Source: Pseudomonadota bacterium
GTDB taxonomy: Bacteria > Pseudomonadota > Gammaproteobacteria > Steroidobacterales > Steroidobacteraceae
Reading direction: 5' to 3'
NCBI GenBank assembly: GCA_023391335.1
Contig: JAEWBG010000020.1
Location: 33,395-97,394 of the forward strand
Length of the DNA stretch: 64,000 nucleotides
This document shows, piece by piece, positions 51,607-60,405 of the stretch. Under the pieces are notes generated by a model. It did not search any database, was not told the origin of the DNA, and saw only the letters and a list, made by a program, of their open reading frames with translations. A program made the position numbers and the translations under genes. Numbering within the stretch: the first letter of the stretch is position 1; every line of letters begins with the position of its first letter.

Positions 51607-52692
51607 TCAATCCACCTTGAGTCTTAACAGTTGCTTCAGAGCTCGGTCCCGCATCGCCGCAGACGCTGCGGTGACCGTGCAGTGACCCAACTTGCGGTTG
51701 GGCCTGGGTTCTTTCCCGTAGCTGTGAAAGTGTACGCCCGACATGCGCAGAATGTTCCCGGGCTCCGGGATCGTGCCGATGAAGTTAAGCATCGCAGAGT
51801 GACCGACGGGATCGGTACTCCCGAGCGGTAATCCGACAATGGCGCGAATGTGATTTTCGAACTGGCTGGTTTGTGCGCCTTCGATGGTCCAGTGGCCGGA
51901 ATTGTGGACGCGCGGCGCCATCTCGTTGGCGATGAGCTGACCGCGCTTCACGAAGAACTCAATGGTTAGCACACCGGCGTAGTCGAAGTGCTTCATCACT
52001 CGTTTCAGATGCCGCTCTGCTTGGCGCTGTAACGAGGCATTTCGATAAGGTGCGACGGTGTATCGCAGAATCCCCTCGCGATGTGTGTTTGCGGACAAAG
52101 GGTAGAACTTGATCTCCCCGCGAGTGCTGCGGACGGCAATCAACGAAACCTCGCGCGAGAAGTCGACGAAACCCTCGTAAATGAGCGGGACTTTCCCAAG
52201 TGCATCCCAAGCCGCTTCCAACTCGTCCGCGCGTTTGATGTAGAACTGCCCGCGGCCGTCATAGCCAAGCCGCCGCGTTTTGAGAACGCCAGGAATGCCG
52301 ATCTCATGAGCGGCAGCCTTGAGATCCTCGAACGAATCGACCGGTGCGAAGGGCGCTGTAGGAATTCCCAATTTGCGGAACAGCGTCTTTTCGAAGAGTC
52401 GATCCTGCGAAGTGCCGAGTGCATCGACAGGCGGCCAGAAAGGCTTTTCTTGGGCAATCCCGCGGACTGCATCGACCGGAACGTTCTCGACGTCGAAGGT
52501 GATGAGATCCGTCTCCAGCGCTAGTGCTTGCAGGCCCTTAGGATCGTCAAACGCGCCGCGGACGATCTTGCCAACCTGCGCACCCGGCGCATCCGCACTT
52601 TGGTCCAAGAAAACGAAGCGCAATCCGAGCGGGTAGCCTGCCAAGGCCAGCATTCGTCCGAGCTGGCCGGCACCGATGATGCCGATCTTCAT
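51607..52692 (-). CDS. purK: 5-(carboxyamino)imidazole ribonucleotide synthase PurK
   Basis: A 361-residue ATP-grasp enzyme of purine synthesis converting AIR, bicarbonate and ATP to N5-CAIR. 'IGIIGAGQLGRMLALAGYPLGLRFVFLD' is the N-terminal fold; 'VLKTRRLGYDGRGQFYIKRADELEAAWDALG' and 'FFVKRGQLIANEMAPRVHNSGHWTIEGAQTSQFENHIRA' are the ATP-grasp and metal segments. The ATG overlaps the purE stop by four bases. Confidence 0.95.
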   Translation of the reverse strand: MKIGIIGAGQLGRMLALAGYPLGLRFVFLDQSADAPGAQVGKIVRGAFDDPKGLQALALETDLITFDVENVPVDAVRGIAQEKPFWPPVDALGTSQDRLFEKTLFRKLGIPTAPFAPVDSFEDLKAAAHEIGIPGVLKTRRLGYDGRGQFYIKRADELEAAWDALGKVPLIYEGFVDFSREVSLIAVRSTRGEIKFYPLSANTHREGILRYTVAPYRNASLQRQAERHLKRVMKHFDYAGVLTIEFFVKRGQLIANEMAPRVHNSGHWTIEGAQTSQFENHIRAIVGLPLGSTDPVGHSAMLNFIGTIPEPGNILRMSGVHFHSYGKEPRPNRKLGHCTVTAASAAMRDRALKQLLRLKVD

Positions 52693-53192
52693 GCGTGTGC
52701 GGTACCGACGCTGGGATCGGGCTGTGCAAGCACCGTAGAGGTTTGATCTGCCCGAAAACGCTCCAGCGCTTGCAGAATCGCGGGGTCGTTATTCGACAGG
52801 ATAGACGCTGCAAGGAGCGCCGCATTCGTCGCACCTGCGGTGCCGATCGCCAGTGTGCCAACTGGAATGCCTGCCGGCATTTGCACGATCGACAGCAATG
52901 AATCCATGCCGTTGAGCGCCTTGGATTGCACCGGAACGCCGAGTACGGGAAGGGTGGTTTTGGCGGCAGTCATGCCCGGAAGGTGAGCGGCGCCGCCCGC
53001 GCCCGCAATGATGACCTGGATACCGCGGGATCGTGCCGACGAGGCGTATTCGAACAGCAGGTCCGGGGTCCGATGAGCCGAAACAACGCGTGTTTCGAAC
53101 GGGATGTGAAGCCGTTCGAGCATCTGCGCTGCAGCCTGTAGGGTCTCCCAGTCGGACTTGGAGCCCATGATGATTCCGACGCGTGGTTGCAT
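52689..53192 (-). CDS. purE: N5-carboxyaminoimidazole ribonucleotide mutase PurE
   Basis: A 167-residue class I PurE rearranging N5-CAIR to CAIR. 'VGIIMGSKSDWETL' is the nucleotide-binding start; 'VVSAHRTPDLLFEYA' and 'IIAGAGGAAHLPGMTAAKTTLPVLGVPVQS' carry the active-site residues. It is first in a two-gene purEK unit, with darP upstream on the same strand. The presence of purK beside it agrees with the class I mechanism. Confidence 0.95.
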   Translation of the reverse strand: MQPRVGIIMGSKSDWETLQAAAQMLERLHIPFETRVVSAHRTPDLLFEYASSARSRGIQVIIAGAGGAAHLPGMTAAKTTLPVLGVPVQSKALNGMDSLLSIVQMPAGIPVGTLAIGTAGATNAALLAASILSNNDPAILQALERFRADQTSTVLAQPDPSVGTAHA

Positions 53193-53233
53193 AGGGCGCG
53201 AATTGTATCAGGCCGTGCTGCGCGGCTCGGTAG

Positions 53234-53752
53234 TTAGGTGGACTCGCCTGTGCTCTGGGCGCGCTCGAAGAGTTCTTTCAACGCCCGGAACAATTCACGC
53301 GAGGCATGCGGCGGAGACTTGAGCTGCTGCTCGCTGCGAGCTTTGTCCACTAGGCTTGTCAGCGACGTCATGTCTGTATTGTCACCCAGCTCAATCTTCA
53401 GCTGGTCGAGGGCCTGAGACCCTTCCCGCAGCAGTCGATCGCGCCACGATTCGATGCGGCGGAAGCGTACCGCGGCGACGCGCTCCCGCTCTCGTCTTGC
53501 TGCGAGTGCCGCGCGAATCGGCTCAGCGTCGATCTTGCGCATCAGCTTGCCGATGTACTGTTTTTGGCGATAGAGGCCGCCATGCGCCGTGATGCGGCGG
53601 GCCAGCATGACTGCATCGCGCAAGACGTCCGGCAGAGGCAAAGCGTCGAGTTCGGCTTGCGACAGCTCGATGAGCGCTTCGCCCAAATCCTGCAACTCGC
53701 TGCTTTGGCGCTTGCGTTCGCTCTTACTTGGAGGTTCCAGTTCTTCAGTCAT
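53234..53752 (-). CDS. darP: Ribosome-associated protein DarP/YjgA (DUF615)
   Basis: A 172-residue all-helical, highly charged protein: 'PPSKSERKRQSSELQDLGEALIELSQAELDALPLP' and 'QKQYIGKLMRKIDAEPIRAAL' are the YjgA signature. DarP joins late large-subunit assembly intermediates and helps maturation of the peptidyl-transferase region. The start at ATG 53752 matches the family; a further 17 residues from 53803 are possible. It is divergent from pmbA, as in other gammaproteobacteria. Confidence 0.9.
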   Translation of the reverse strand: MTEELEPPSKSERKRQSSELQDLGEALIELSQAELDALPLPDVLRDAVMLARRITAHGGLYRQKQYIGKLMRKIDAEPIRAALAARRERERVAAVRFRRIESWRDRLLREGSQALDQLKIELGDNTDMTSLTSLVDKARSEQQLKSPPHASRELFRALKELFERAQSTGEST

Positions 53753-53854
53753 GACAAACGCAACGTTTGAGCGGGGGCGCGCATTGTCACCCAGAGCTGC
53801 CATGAGCGCCTACTCGCGTGCGGAATGCATCTTCAACGCTGCTAAGATTCTCTT

Positions 53855-55216
53855 ATGACTACACCCACCTCTGTGCACGCCGCGCCTACGCTCAGTCACT
53901 CTCAAGCCGACCTGCAAAATTTAGTTGTCCTGGCTTTGCAGGAAGCGAGGGCACTGGGTGCAACCGATGCGGAAGCGGCGGTGAGCGTCGATACCGGCCT
54001 CTCCGTAACCGCACGCTTGGGCGAGGTCGAGACTCTCGAATACCAGCGGGATCGTGGAATGGGGTTGACGATTTATCGCGGCAAACGCAAGGGCACGGCG
54101 AGCACCGGCGACTTATCGGCTAAAGCCATTCGCGACACGGTGGCGAAGGCCTTCAGCATTGCAGGCTTCACTGCGGAAGATGAATGCGCCGGTCTACCGA
54201 ATGCCGATGAATTGGCACGCAACATTCCGGATCTCGCCCTGAGCCATCCGTGGTCGATCGATCCGGACACCGCGCGCGACCAGGCGATTGCATGCGAAGC
54301 GGTGGCGCTCGGGCTCGATCCGCGCATCACCAATTCAGAAGGTGCGACGCTTTCAACTCACTACGGCCTGCGAGTGTTCGGCAATTCGCTGGGTTTTATC
54401 GGCGGATTCGCCAGTACCGTCCACAGTCTTAGCTGCGTCGTGATCGCGCAGCAGAACGAAGACATGCAACGCGATTACTGGTACAGCTCGGTGCGCGACT
54501 GGCGCGACCTCGAAGCGGGAGACAGCATCGGACGCCAAGCTGCGCAACGAGCCCTGCGCAGGCTCAATGCGCGCAAGATGGCGACGACGAATGCACCGGT
54601 GCTGTTCGTGCCTGAACTCGCACGCGGTCTAGTAGGCCACTTCCTCGGCGCGATCCGCGGGGGCAGCCAATATCGGCGGTCTTCATTCTTGCTCGATGCT
54701 GCCGGTCAAAAGGTGTTTCCGTCATGGATGAAGATCTCAGAGCGCCCACACATTCGCAAAGCACTCGGTAGTGCGCCCTTCGACAGTGAAGGTGTCGCAA
54801 CGAACGATCGCGAGTTGGTGACGGATGGCGTTCTGCAAGGTTACGTGCTGAGCACCTATTCAGCGCGCAAGCTGGGTTTGAAAACGACAGGCAATGCCGG
54901 TGGGGTCCACAATGTCATCGTTGCTCCGGGTAGCGACGGATTCGATGCGTTGCTGAAGAAAATGCATCGAGGCCTCATTGTCACCGAGCTAATGGGACAG
55001 GGGGTCAATGGAGTGACCGGCGACTATTCGCGCGGCGCTGCCGGGTTTTGGGTCGAGAACGGCCAGCTCGCGTATCCCGTGCACGAGATCACGATCGCGG
55101 GCAACTTGAAGCAGATGTACCAACAAATCGTCGCAGTCGGTAACGACGTAGATCTGCGCGGTAGCGTTCGCACTGGCTCTATTCTGATCGAACAAATGAC
55201 GATAGCGGGCGAGTAG
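53855..55216 (+). CDS. pmbA: Metalloprotease subunit PmbA/TldE
   Basis: A 453-residue TldE homologue, partner of TldD. It has the TldD/PmbA fold ('ETLEYQRDRGMGLTIYRGKRKGTASTGDLSAKAIRDTVAKAFSIA', 'GDYSRGAAGFWVENGQLAYPVHEITIAGNLKQMYQQI') but lacks the HExxxH zinc motif, as expected for the non-catalytic half. Its pairing with darP on the opposite strand is the standard gammaproteobacterial arrangement. The start follows a weak TAAGA. Confidence 0.92.
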   Translation: MTTPTSVHAAPTLSHSQADLQNLVVLALQEARALGATDAEAAVSVDTGLSVTARLGEVETLEYQRDRGMGLTIYRGKRKGTASTGDLSAKAIRDTVAKAFSIAGFTAEDECAGLPNADELARNIPDLALSHPWSIDPDTARDQAIACEAVALGLDPRITNSEGATLSTHYGLRVFGNSLGFIGGFASTVHSLSCVVIAQQNEDMQRDYWYSSVRDWRDLEAGDSIGRQAAQRALRRLNARKMATTNAPVLFVPELARGLVGHFLGAIRGGSQYRRSSFLLDAAGQKVFPSWMKISERPHIRKALGSAPFDSEGVATNDRELVTDGVLQGYVLSTYSARKLGLKTTGNAGGVHNVIVAPGSDGFDALLKKMHRGLIVTELMGQGVNGVTGDYSRGAAGFWVENGQLAYPVHEITIAGNLKQMYQQIVAVGNDVDLRGSVRTGSILIEQMTIAGE

Positions 55217-55304
55217 GGAAACGCTTCTCGTCGAACCGTCAGAGCGATAATCGAAGGAGGGCGCCGTTGAGCCACGCGGCTCAAAAGCGGATTTGACATG
55301 GGTC

Positions 55305-56621
55305 CTACTTCGACTCCGAGCGCTCCACCAGATCGTTCACCGTCTTGCCCTTGAGAGCCTCGCGCAACGCGTGTTCCGCAAGACGTGCGGCAGCGACCGC
55401 CGGTGCTACATCGCGTACTCGCCCAAATCGCGGACCGGCAAGATCGTTGCGTACCGCATCGAGCACCTCGGCTAGTTCGATTGCCTGCGGATCGCGGCCA
55501 GGCACCCACGTGTCATCATCAGCTAGCAGCAGGAGGTGTTTGCGTTCTAACGCAGTCACCACTGGGCCCACTGCGGCACCGGGAATCTCAAGGTGCTCAG
55601 CGAGCTTGTTGATCGTCCAACGATGCTTCGAATCGCGGAAGTCGCAAACGATCAAGTACATGATCGAAAGCGCGACCCGCTCGCGCAAAGACGAATTGAG
55701 ATGAATTTCGCCGCGGCCCGGTCGCAGGTATTGAGGTTGCTGAACGTAGAACGCGAGCTGCGCGCCAAGTAACAAGATCAGCCAAGACCAATAAAGCCAG
55801 ATCAGCGCGACGATGACGATCGCGAATCCGGCATAGATCACCATCGTGTTCGAGGAACTCGCGACGAACGAGGTGAAGATCACGCCCGAGGCTGCCCACA
55901 GCACGCCCCCGAACAACCCCCCGATCGCGGCTGCGGTGAACCGCACGCGCGTGTTCGGGACGAATCCGTACATGAACGTGAACACCGATGTGACGAGCAG
56001 ATACGGAGTGAGCTTACCGAGTATCAACAAGATCGAGCCGAAAGGCTGGTAGTGGCCGATCCAACGCATCACCGAGCTGCTGCCGAACGCGGCGATCAAC
56101 CCCAGCGCTGCGACGATCACGGCAGGCCCGACGATCATCACGCTCAAGTACTCGCTGAAGCGCCGACCGAAGCTGCGCGGCTGTTCCACGCGCCATACGA
56201 AGTTGAAGCTTTCTTCGACCTTTTGCACCATCGAGATCGCGCTGTAGATCAAGAAGACCAGGCCGAGGGAGCCCAGCACTCCGCCACGCACGTTATCGAC
56301 GAAGCCCATCACTTGCGCCGTCAAATCGTAAGCGCGGTCTCCTAGTGGCTGTAGGAAGTTGTAGAGCACGGGTTCCAAGTCACGGTGGAACCCCAAACCT
56401 TTCAACACGGAGAATGACAACGCAATGAGAGGCACGATCGAAAGCAGCGTCGTATAGACAAGACTTACGGCCCGCAATGTGAGATCGCCGCGCAATACGT
56501 CGCGAAGCAAGGCATATGGGTAGCGCAGGATGTGCGCGGTCCACCAAAGCGGCTTACCCGCGAGGGATTCGGGAGGCTCGAAAAGCCAATGCTCAAGGCG
56601 CGTGATGAGCGATGCAATCAT
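55305..56621 (-). CDS. YihY/BrkB-family inner-membrane protein with C-terminal winged-helix-like domain
   Basis: 438 residues. The first 290 are the YihY/BrkB core with about six membrane helices ('LTLRAVSLVYTTLLSIVPLIALSFSVLKGL', 'VFLIYSAISMVQKVEESFNFVWR', 'FVPNTRVRFTAAAIGGLFGGVLW'). The old name RNase BN is not supported for this family. The last 140 residues form an extra soluble domain ('WTINKLAEHLEIPGAAVGPVVTALERKHLLLLADD') that looks like a winged helix. That domain occurs in a long subgroup and may give regulation (inference). Function unproven. Confidence 0.87.
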   Translation of the reverse strand: MIASLITRLEHWLFEPPESLAGKPLWWTAHILRYPYALLRDVLRGDLTLRAVSLVYTTLLSIVPLIALSFSVLKGLGFHRDLEPVLYNFLQPLGDRAYDLTAQVMGFVDNVRGGVLGSLGLVFLIYSAISMVQKVEESFNFVWRVEQPRSFGRRFSEYLSVMIVGPAVIVAALGLIAAFGSSSVMRWIGHYQPFGSILLILGKLTPYLLVTSVFTFMYGFVPNTRVRFTAAAIGGLFGGVLWAASGVIFTSFVASSSNTMVIYAGFAIVIVALIWLYWSWLILLLGAQLAFYVQQPQYLRPGRGEIHLNSSLRERVALSIMYLIVCDFRDSKHRWTINKLAEHLEIPGAAVGPVVTALERKHLLLLADDDTWVPGRDPQAIELAEVLDAVRNDLAGPRFGRVRDVAPAVAAARLAEHALREALKGKTVNDLVERSESK

Positions 56622-56723
56622 GCGAAAGCGAGCCTGACACGGCGGCCCTGGGCGGGCAAGGTGCGCTTGTGTCGGCTCCCGCGGCTGATGAGTCGGCGCT
56701 CTGCAATGCCGCCCAGAAAAGCT

Positions 56724-57782
56724 TCAGGAAAAATCTTCAGTAGGCCGCGTTGTTGGAGTGACTGGCTCAACACTGAGCGTGAAGTAAAACGTCGCCCCGT
56801 GATCTGGTTGTGCCTGCGCCCAAATGCGTCCGCCGTGTCGTGCGATGATTCGTTGCACAGTCACCAGGCCGATGCCGGTGCCGGCGAATTGTGCTTCCGT
56901 GTGCAGACGCTGAAACGGGACGAACAGCTTCGGTGCATAGGCCATGTCGAACCCGACGCCGTTATCGCGCACGTAGTACACCATTTGCCCTGCCTGGTTC
57001 TCAGCGCCAACTTGCACGCGCGCATCGGACGTCTTAGCGGTGTACTTCCACGCGTTGTCGAGCAAATTTTCGAATGCGATGCGCAGCAGTCGCGCATCCG
57101 CAGTCGCGACAAGATCAGGCTGAATTTCCAGTCGAATGACGCGATCTGCATTGCGCTCTCGAACTGCGGCTGCGGCTTCGGCAGCAAGCTGGCTCAGATT
57201 CGTCGGACGCGGGTTGAATTCGCTGCGGCTCAACCGCGAGAGCTTCAAAAGATCGTCGATGAGCGCCGCCATTTTCTGACCGGCTTCTTGAATGCGATGC
57301 AAGTGTTTGCGAGACCCCTCGTCGAGTTGGTCGGCGGCGCTGTCCAGCAATATCTGGCTAAATCCGGAAAGACTGCGCAGAGGCGCACGCAGGTCGTGCG
57401 ATACGGCATAGGCAAACGACTCGAGCTCTCGATTGGCCGCCTCGAGCTGGCGCGTGCGCTCTGCGACACGCCGCTCCAATTGCTCGTTCATGCTTCGCAC
57501 TTCGTCACGAGCAACTTGTTCCGCGCGGATGGCGCCTTCGTTTCGCGCTTGGTAGTTGCGCAAGAGTAGATACAGCAGCAGCGCCGATCCGACGACGAAC
57601 AGCCAGCCCTTCGCCGTTTGAAACTTGAGGACCGTGGCGGAATCCAGGTGCAACCAGAACAGAAATCGGTCCGTTACGAATATCCAGACCAAACCGGCAA
57701 CCAAGTAGACGACCGCAACTTTTGCCGGCATCCACCGCGTGGTGGGACGTTCGGCAGTCTCGCGCGGTGAGCTATCGACCAC
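56724..57782 (-). CDS. Membrane sensor histidine kinase with minimal sensor region
   Basis: 352 residues. Two membrane helices ('VAVVYLVAGLVWIFVTDRFLFWL' and 'GWLFVVGSALLLYLLLRNY') enclose only about 25 periplasmic residues. A coiled coil follows, then HisKA with His in 'FAYAVSHDLRAPLRSLSGFS' and HATPase_c ('NLLDNAWKYT', 'DNGVGFDMAYA', 'GTGIGLVTVQRII'). The transmitter closely resembles that of the receiver-GAF kinase at 23765-25450 and of phytochrome kinases. There is no regulator next to it. It lies three bases before purC in the same direction but its job is surely separate. Confidence 0.88.
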   Translation of the reverse strand: MVDSSPRETAERPTTRWMPAKVAVVYLVAGLVWIFVTDRFLFWLHLDSATVLKFQTAKGWLFVVGSALLLYLLLRNYQARNEGAIRAEQVARDEVRSMNEQLERRVAERTRQLEAANRELESFAYAVSHDLRAPLRSLSGFSQILLDSAADQLDEGSRKHLHRIQEAGQKMAALIDDLLKLSRLSRSEFNPRPTNLSQLAAEAAAAVRERNADRVIRLEIQPDLVATADARLLRIAFENLLDNAWKYTAKTSDARVQVGAENQAGQMVYYVRDNGVGFDMAYAPKLFVPFQRLHTEAQFAGTGIGLVTVQRIIARHGGRIWAQAQPDHGATFYFTLSVEPVTPTTRPTEDFS

Positions 57783-57785
57783 GGA

Positions 57786-58685
57786 CTATGCAGCGGTGAG
57801 TCGCCGCAGCGCTTCTGCGTATTTCTGCGACGTCTTGTCGATGATCTCGGCCGGCAAGTGCGGCCCCGGCGCCTTCTTGTTCCAGTCCAAGGTTTCGAGA
57901 TAGTCGCGAACGAACTGCTTGTCGAAGCTGGGTGGGCTCATGCCTGGCTTGTATGTGTCTACAGGCCAAAAACGCGATGAATCGGGCGTGAGTGCTTCAT
58001 CGATCAACGTGAGGCGGCCGGCTTCGTCGACGCCGAATTCGAACTTGGTGTCGGCAATGATGATGCCGCGTGCGAGCGCATGTGCTGCTGCAAAGGAATA
58101 CAAAGCCAGGGCCGTCGCACGCACCTGCTCTGCGAGTCCACGGCCAATCAGCGTGACGACTTGGTCGTACGCGATATTCTCATCGTGTGCCCCAAGCTCG
58201 GCCTTTGTTGCCGGCGTAAAGAGCGGGGCGGGAAGGCGATCTGCTTGCTTCAACCCCAGCGGCAATTCGATTCCGCACACCATGCCTGTCTGCTGGTAAT
58301 CGCGCCATCCAGAGCCGATCAGGTAGCCCCGGACCACTGCCTCAATCGGCAATGCCTTGAGGCGGCGCACGACCATTGCGCGGTCGGCGATCCTCGCGCG
58401 CTCGGCGTCGTTCGGAACAGCGCGCTCGAGCGGATAGTCGCTCGTGTGATTGGGGACGATATGAGTCGTACGTTGAAACCAGAATTCCGAGATGCTGGTC
58501 AGCACGCGTCCTTTGCCTGGAATGGGATCGGGTAACACGACGTCGAAAGCGCTCAGGCGATCGGTAGTGACGATCAGCATGTGTTCAGAATCGACTTCGT
58601 AAATGTCGCGGACTTTGCCTTGATGCAGTCGCTTCAAGCTCAACTGCGATTCAAGCATCGGAGGCGACGGGGGCGTGGAGGGCAT
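57786..58685 (-). CDS. purC: SAICAR synthetase PurC
   Basis: A 299-residue phosphoribosylaminoimidazole-succinocarboxamide synthase, the step after PurE in purine synthesis. 'LHQGKVRDIYEVDSEHMLIVTTDRLSAFDVVLPDPIPGKGRVL' binds ATP; 'AVVRGYLIGSGWRDYQQTG' and 'IIADTKFEFGVDEAGRLTLIDEALTPDSSRFWP' are diagnostic. It is the long (about 300-residue) form also found in yeast rather than the 237-residue E. coli form. It is separated from purEK by 4.6 kb of unrelated genes. The N-terminal 12 residues are Pro/Ser-rich. Confidence 0.94.
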   Translation of the reverse strand: MPSTPPSPPMLESQLSLKRLHQGKVRDIYEVDSEHMLIVTTDRLSAFDVVLPDPIPGKGRVLTSISEFWFQRTTHIVPNHTSDYPLERAVPNDAERARIADRAMVVRRLKALPIEAVVRGYLIGSGWRDYQQTGMVCGIELPLGLKQADRLPAPLFTPATKAELGAHDENIAYDQVVTLIGRGLAEQVRATALALYSFAAAHALARGIIIADTKFEFGVDEAGRLTLIDEALTPDSSRFWPVDTYKPGMSPPSFDKQFVRDYLETLDWNKKAPGPHLPAEIIDKTSQKYAEALRRLTAA

Positions 58686-58791
58686 GCTGAGCTCGACTTC
58701 AATGTGACCGCAAATTACTCAGTGGGGCAGCGGCGCACTGTTACCATGGGCGCCGCGATTGTGGCAATGAGTCTAACGAGCTTCAAGGTCG

Positions 58792-59604
58792 ATGTTTTGG
58801 CACGGTAAAGCGATTGGCGCACTGATCGGACTATTGTTGACGCGCAGCATTGTCGGCGCGCTCATTGGTGCATTTCTCGGACACTTGTTCGATGTGCAAG
58901 CCGAAAGTGCTCGGTTGCAAGGTGCACGCGCTTCTTCGGAGCCACCGCCTTCGGGTGCGAGCGTGCAGGAAGCATTTTTCCGCGCGACCTTTCAGGTGAT
59001 GGGGCACATCGCAAAAGCGGACGGGCGCGTGTCGGAAGAAGAGATCCGCGCAGCCCGCGCAATCATGAATGAGTTCCGGCTCGGCGAGCGCGAAATCCGC
59101 TTTGCGATCGATTTGTTCACACAGGGAAAGGAAAGCGATTTCCCGCTCGAGTCGACGCTGCAGCAGTTGTATCGCGTGAGCCGCAATCGGCCGGACCTGC
59201 ATCGCATGTTCGTGCAGATACAACTGCAAGCTGCGCTCTGGGCGGGCAATCTCGAGCCGCTCGCCAGACGGATTCTCGGTCGCGTATGTGCGACGTTGGG
59301 AATCTCCGCCTACGAGTTGGTGCAAATGGAAGCTGTCCTGCGCATGCAGCAAGCTTCAAGAGAAGCGAGCAGCTCGGCTAGGAGGATCGACAAGGTGGCG
59401 GAGGCGTACAAGGTGCTCGGGCTGACGGATGCGGCGAGTAACGCCGAGATCACCAAAGCTTATCGACGCTTGATGAATCAGAATCACCCCGACAAGTTGG
59501 TGGCGCGCGGCTTACCCGAATCGATGATGAAAGTCGCGGAGGAGAAGACTCGCCAAATTCGGGCTGCGTATGAAGTGCTGCGCGAAGCTCGCGGCATGAA
59601 ATGA
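58792..59604 (+). CDS. djlA: Membrane co-chaperone DjlA (DnaJ-like)
   Basis: 270 residues. One glycine-rich N-terminal membrane helix ('GALIGLLLTRSIVGALIGAFLGHLF') is followed by a TerB-like domain (about 60-175: 'FQVMGHIAKADGRVSEEEIRAARAIM') and a C-terminal J domain with HPD in 'LMNQNHPDKLVARGLPESMM'. DjlA stimulates DnaK at the inner membrane. The size and layout match E. coli DjlA. Confidence 0.92.
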   Translation: MFWHGKAIGALIGLLLTRSIVGALIGAFLGHLFDVQAESARLQGARASSEPPPSGASVQEAFFRATFQVMGHIAKADGRVSEEEIRAARAIMNEFRLGEREIRFAIDLFTQGKESDFPLESTLQQLYRVSRNRPDLHRMFVQIQLQAALWAGNLEPLARRILGRVCATLGISAYELVQMEAVLRMQQASREASSSARRIDKVAEAYKVLGLTDAASNAEITKAYRRLMNQNHPDKLVARGLPESMMKVAEEKTRQIRAAYEVLREARGMK

Positions 59605-59670
59605 CGCGCATGTTGACGCTGAGTTGATCAGCGCGGACAGTAGTGGCTCCTCAAGCGATCGTCCTCACCT

Positions 59671-60354
59671 ATGGTCAAGCCCTGGATCCTGCCTTCCATC
59701 CTCTCTGCGGATTTCGCGCGTCTCGGCGAAGAAGCATCTGCCGTGGTCGCTGCCGGAGCCGATGCCATCCATTTCGACGTGATGGACAACCATTATGTGC
59801 CGAATCTCACCATTGGACCGATGGTGTGCAAGGCGCTGCGTGAGTACGGGATCAGCGTTCCTATTGACGTTCATCTGATGGTGAAGCCCGTCGATCGCAT
59901 CATCCCGGACTTCGCTCAAGCCGGCGCCACGTTTATCAGCGTCCATCCTGAGGCAACTGAGCACCTCGACCGCACGCTGGGACTGATTCGCGAGCACGGC
60001 TGTCGAGCGGGATTGGTGTTCAACCCCGCGACGCCGCTCGTGTATCTCAAGCACGTCATCGACAAGGTCGACATGGTGCTGTTGATGTCTGTAAACCCCG
60101 GTTTCGGCGGACAGAAATTCATCCCTTCCGTTTTGCCGAAGCTACGCGAAGCGCGGACGTTGATCGATCAAAGCGGACGGGAGATCCGTCTGGAGATCGA
60201 TGGCGGAGTGAAGGTGGACAACATCGCGGAGATCGCGCGCGCCGGCGCAGACACATTCGTAGCCGGATCTGCGATTTTCGGTTCGAAGAACTATCGGGAA
60301 ACGATCGCGACGATGCGGGACCGTATCGAGACTGCGAACACCAAAGCGACCTGA
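59671..60354 (+). CDS. rpe: Ribulose-phosphate 3-epimerase
   Basis: A 227-residue TIM-barrel enzyme interconverting ribulose-5-P and xylulose-5-P. 'ILPSILSADFARLGEE', metal-binding 'IHFDVMDNHYVPNLTIGP', 'LMVKPVDRIIPDFAQAGA' and 'LLMSVNPGFGGQKFIPSVLPKL' are the family motifs, and 'LEIDGGVKVDNI' and 'AGSAIFGSKNYRETI' bind phosphate. It starts 66 bases after djlA and converges on crp. Confidence 0.95.
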   Translation: MVKPWILPSILSADFARLGEEASAVVAAGADAIHFDVMDNHYVPNLTIGPMVCKALREYGISVPIDVHLMVKPVDRIIPDFAQAGATFISVHPEATEHLDRTLGLIREHGCRAGLVFNPATPLVYLKHVIDKVDMVLLMSVNPGFGGQKFIPSVLPKLREARTLIDQSGREIRLEIDGGVKVDNIAEIARAGADTFVAGSAIFGSKNYRETIATMRDRIETANTKAT

Positions 60355-60364
60355 GCGCTCGCAA

Positions 60365-60390
60365 GCCACTGCATCGGGCGATGCAGTGGC
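60365..60390. terminator. Bidirectional hairpin between rpe and crp
   Basis: GCCACTGCATC, loop GGGC, GATGCAGTGGC: a perfect 11-bp stem with a 4-base loop just after the rpe stop and just beyond the crp stop on the other strand. There is no strong T-run, so termination may need Rho, but the position between convergent genes is typical. Confidence 0.6.
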
Positions 60391-60405
60391 ACACTTATCT
60401 ATTCT

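Noticed and set aside
51288..51620. Plus-strand frame of 110 codons upstream of purK
   Set aside because: Overlaps the purK 3' end, no ribosome site, composition unlike a protein.
48178..55216. TldD/PmbA as maturation enzymes of a local microcin or RiPP
   Set aside because: No precursor-like small gene, radical SAM or transporter nearby; both genes sit in their standard housekeeping contexts.
55305..56621. Annotation as ribonuclease BN
   Set aside because: The protein is the YihY/BrkB membrane family; RNase BN activity belongs to an unrelated metallo-beta-lactamase protein.
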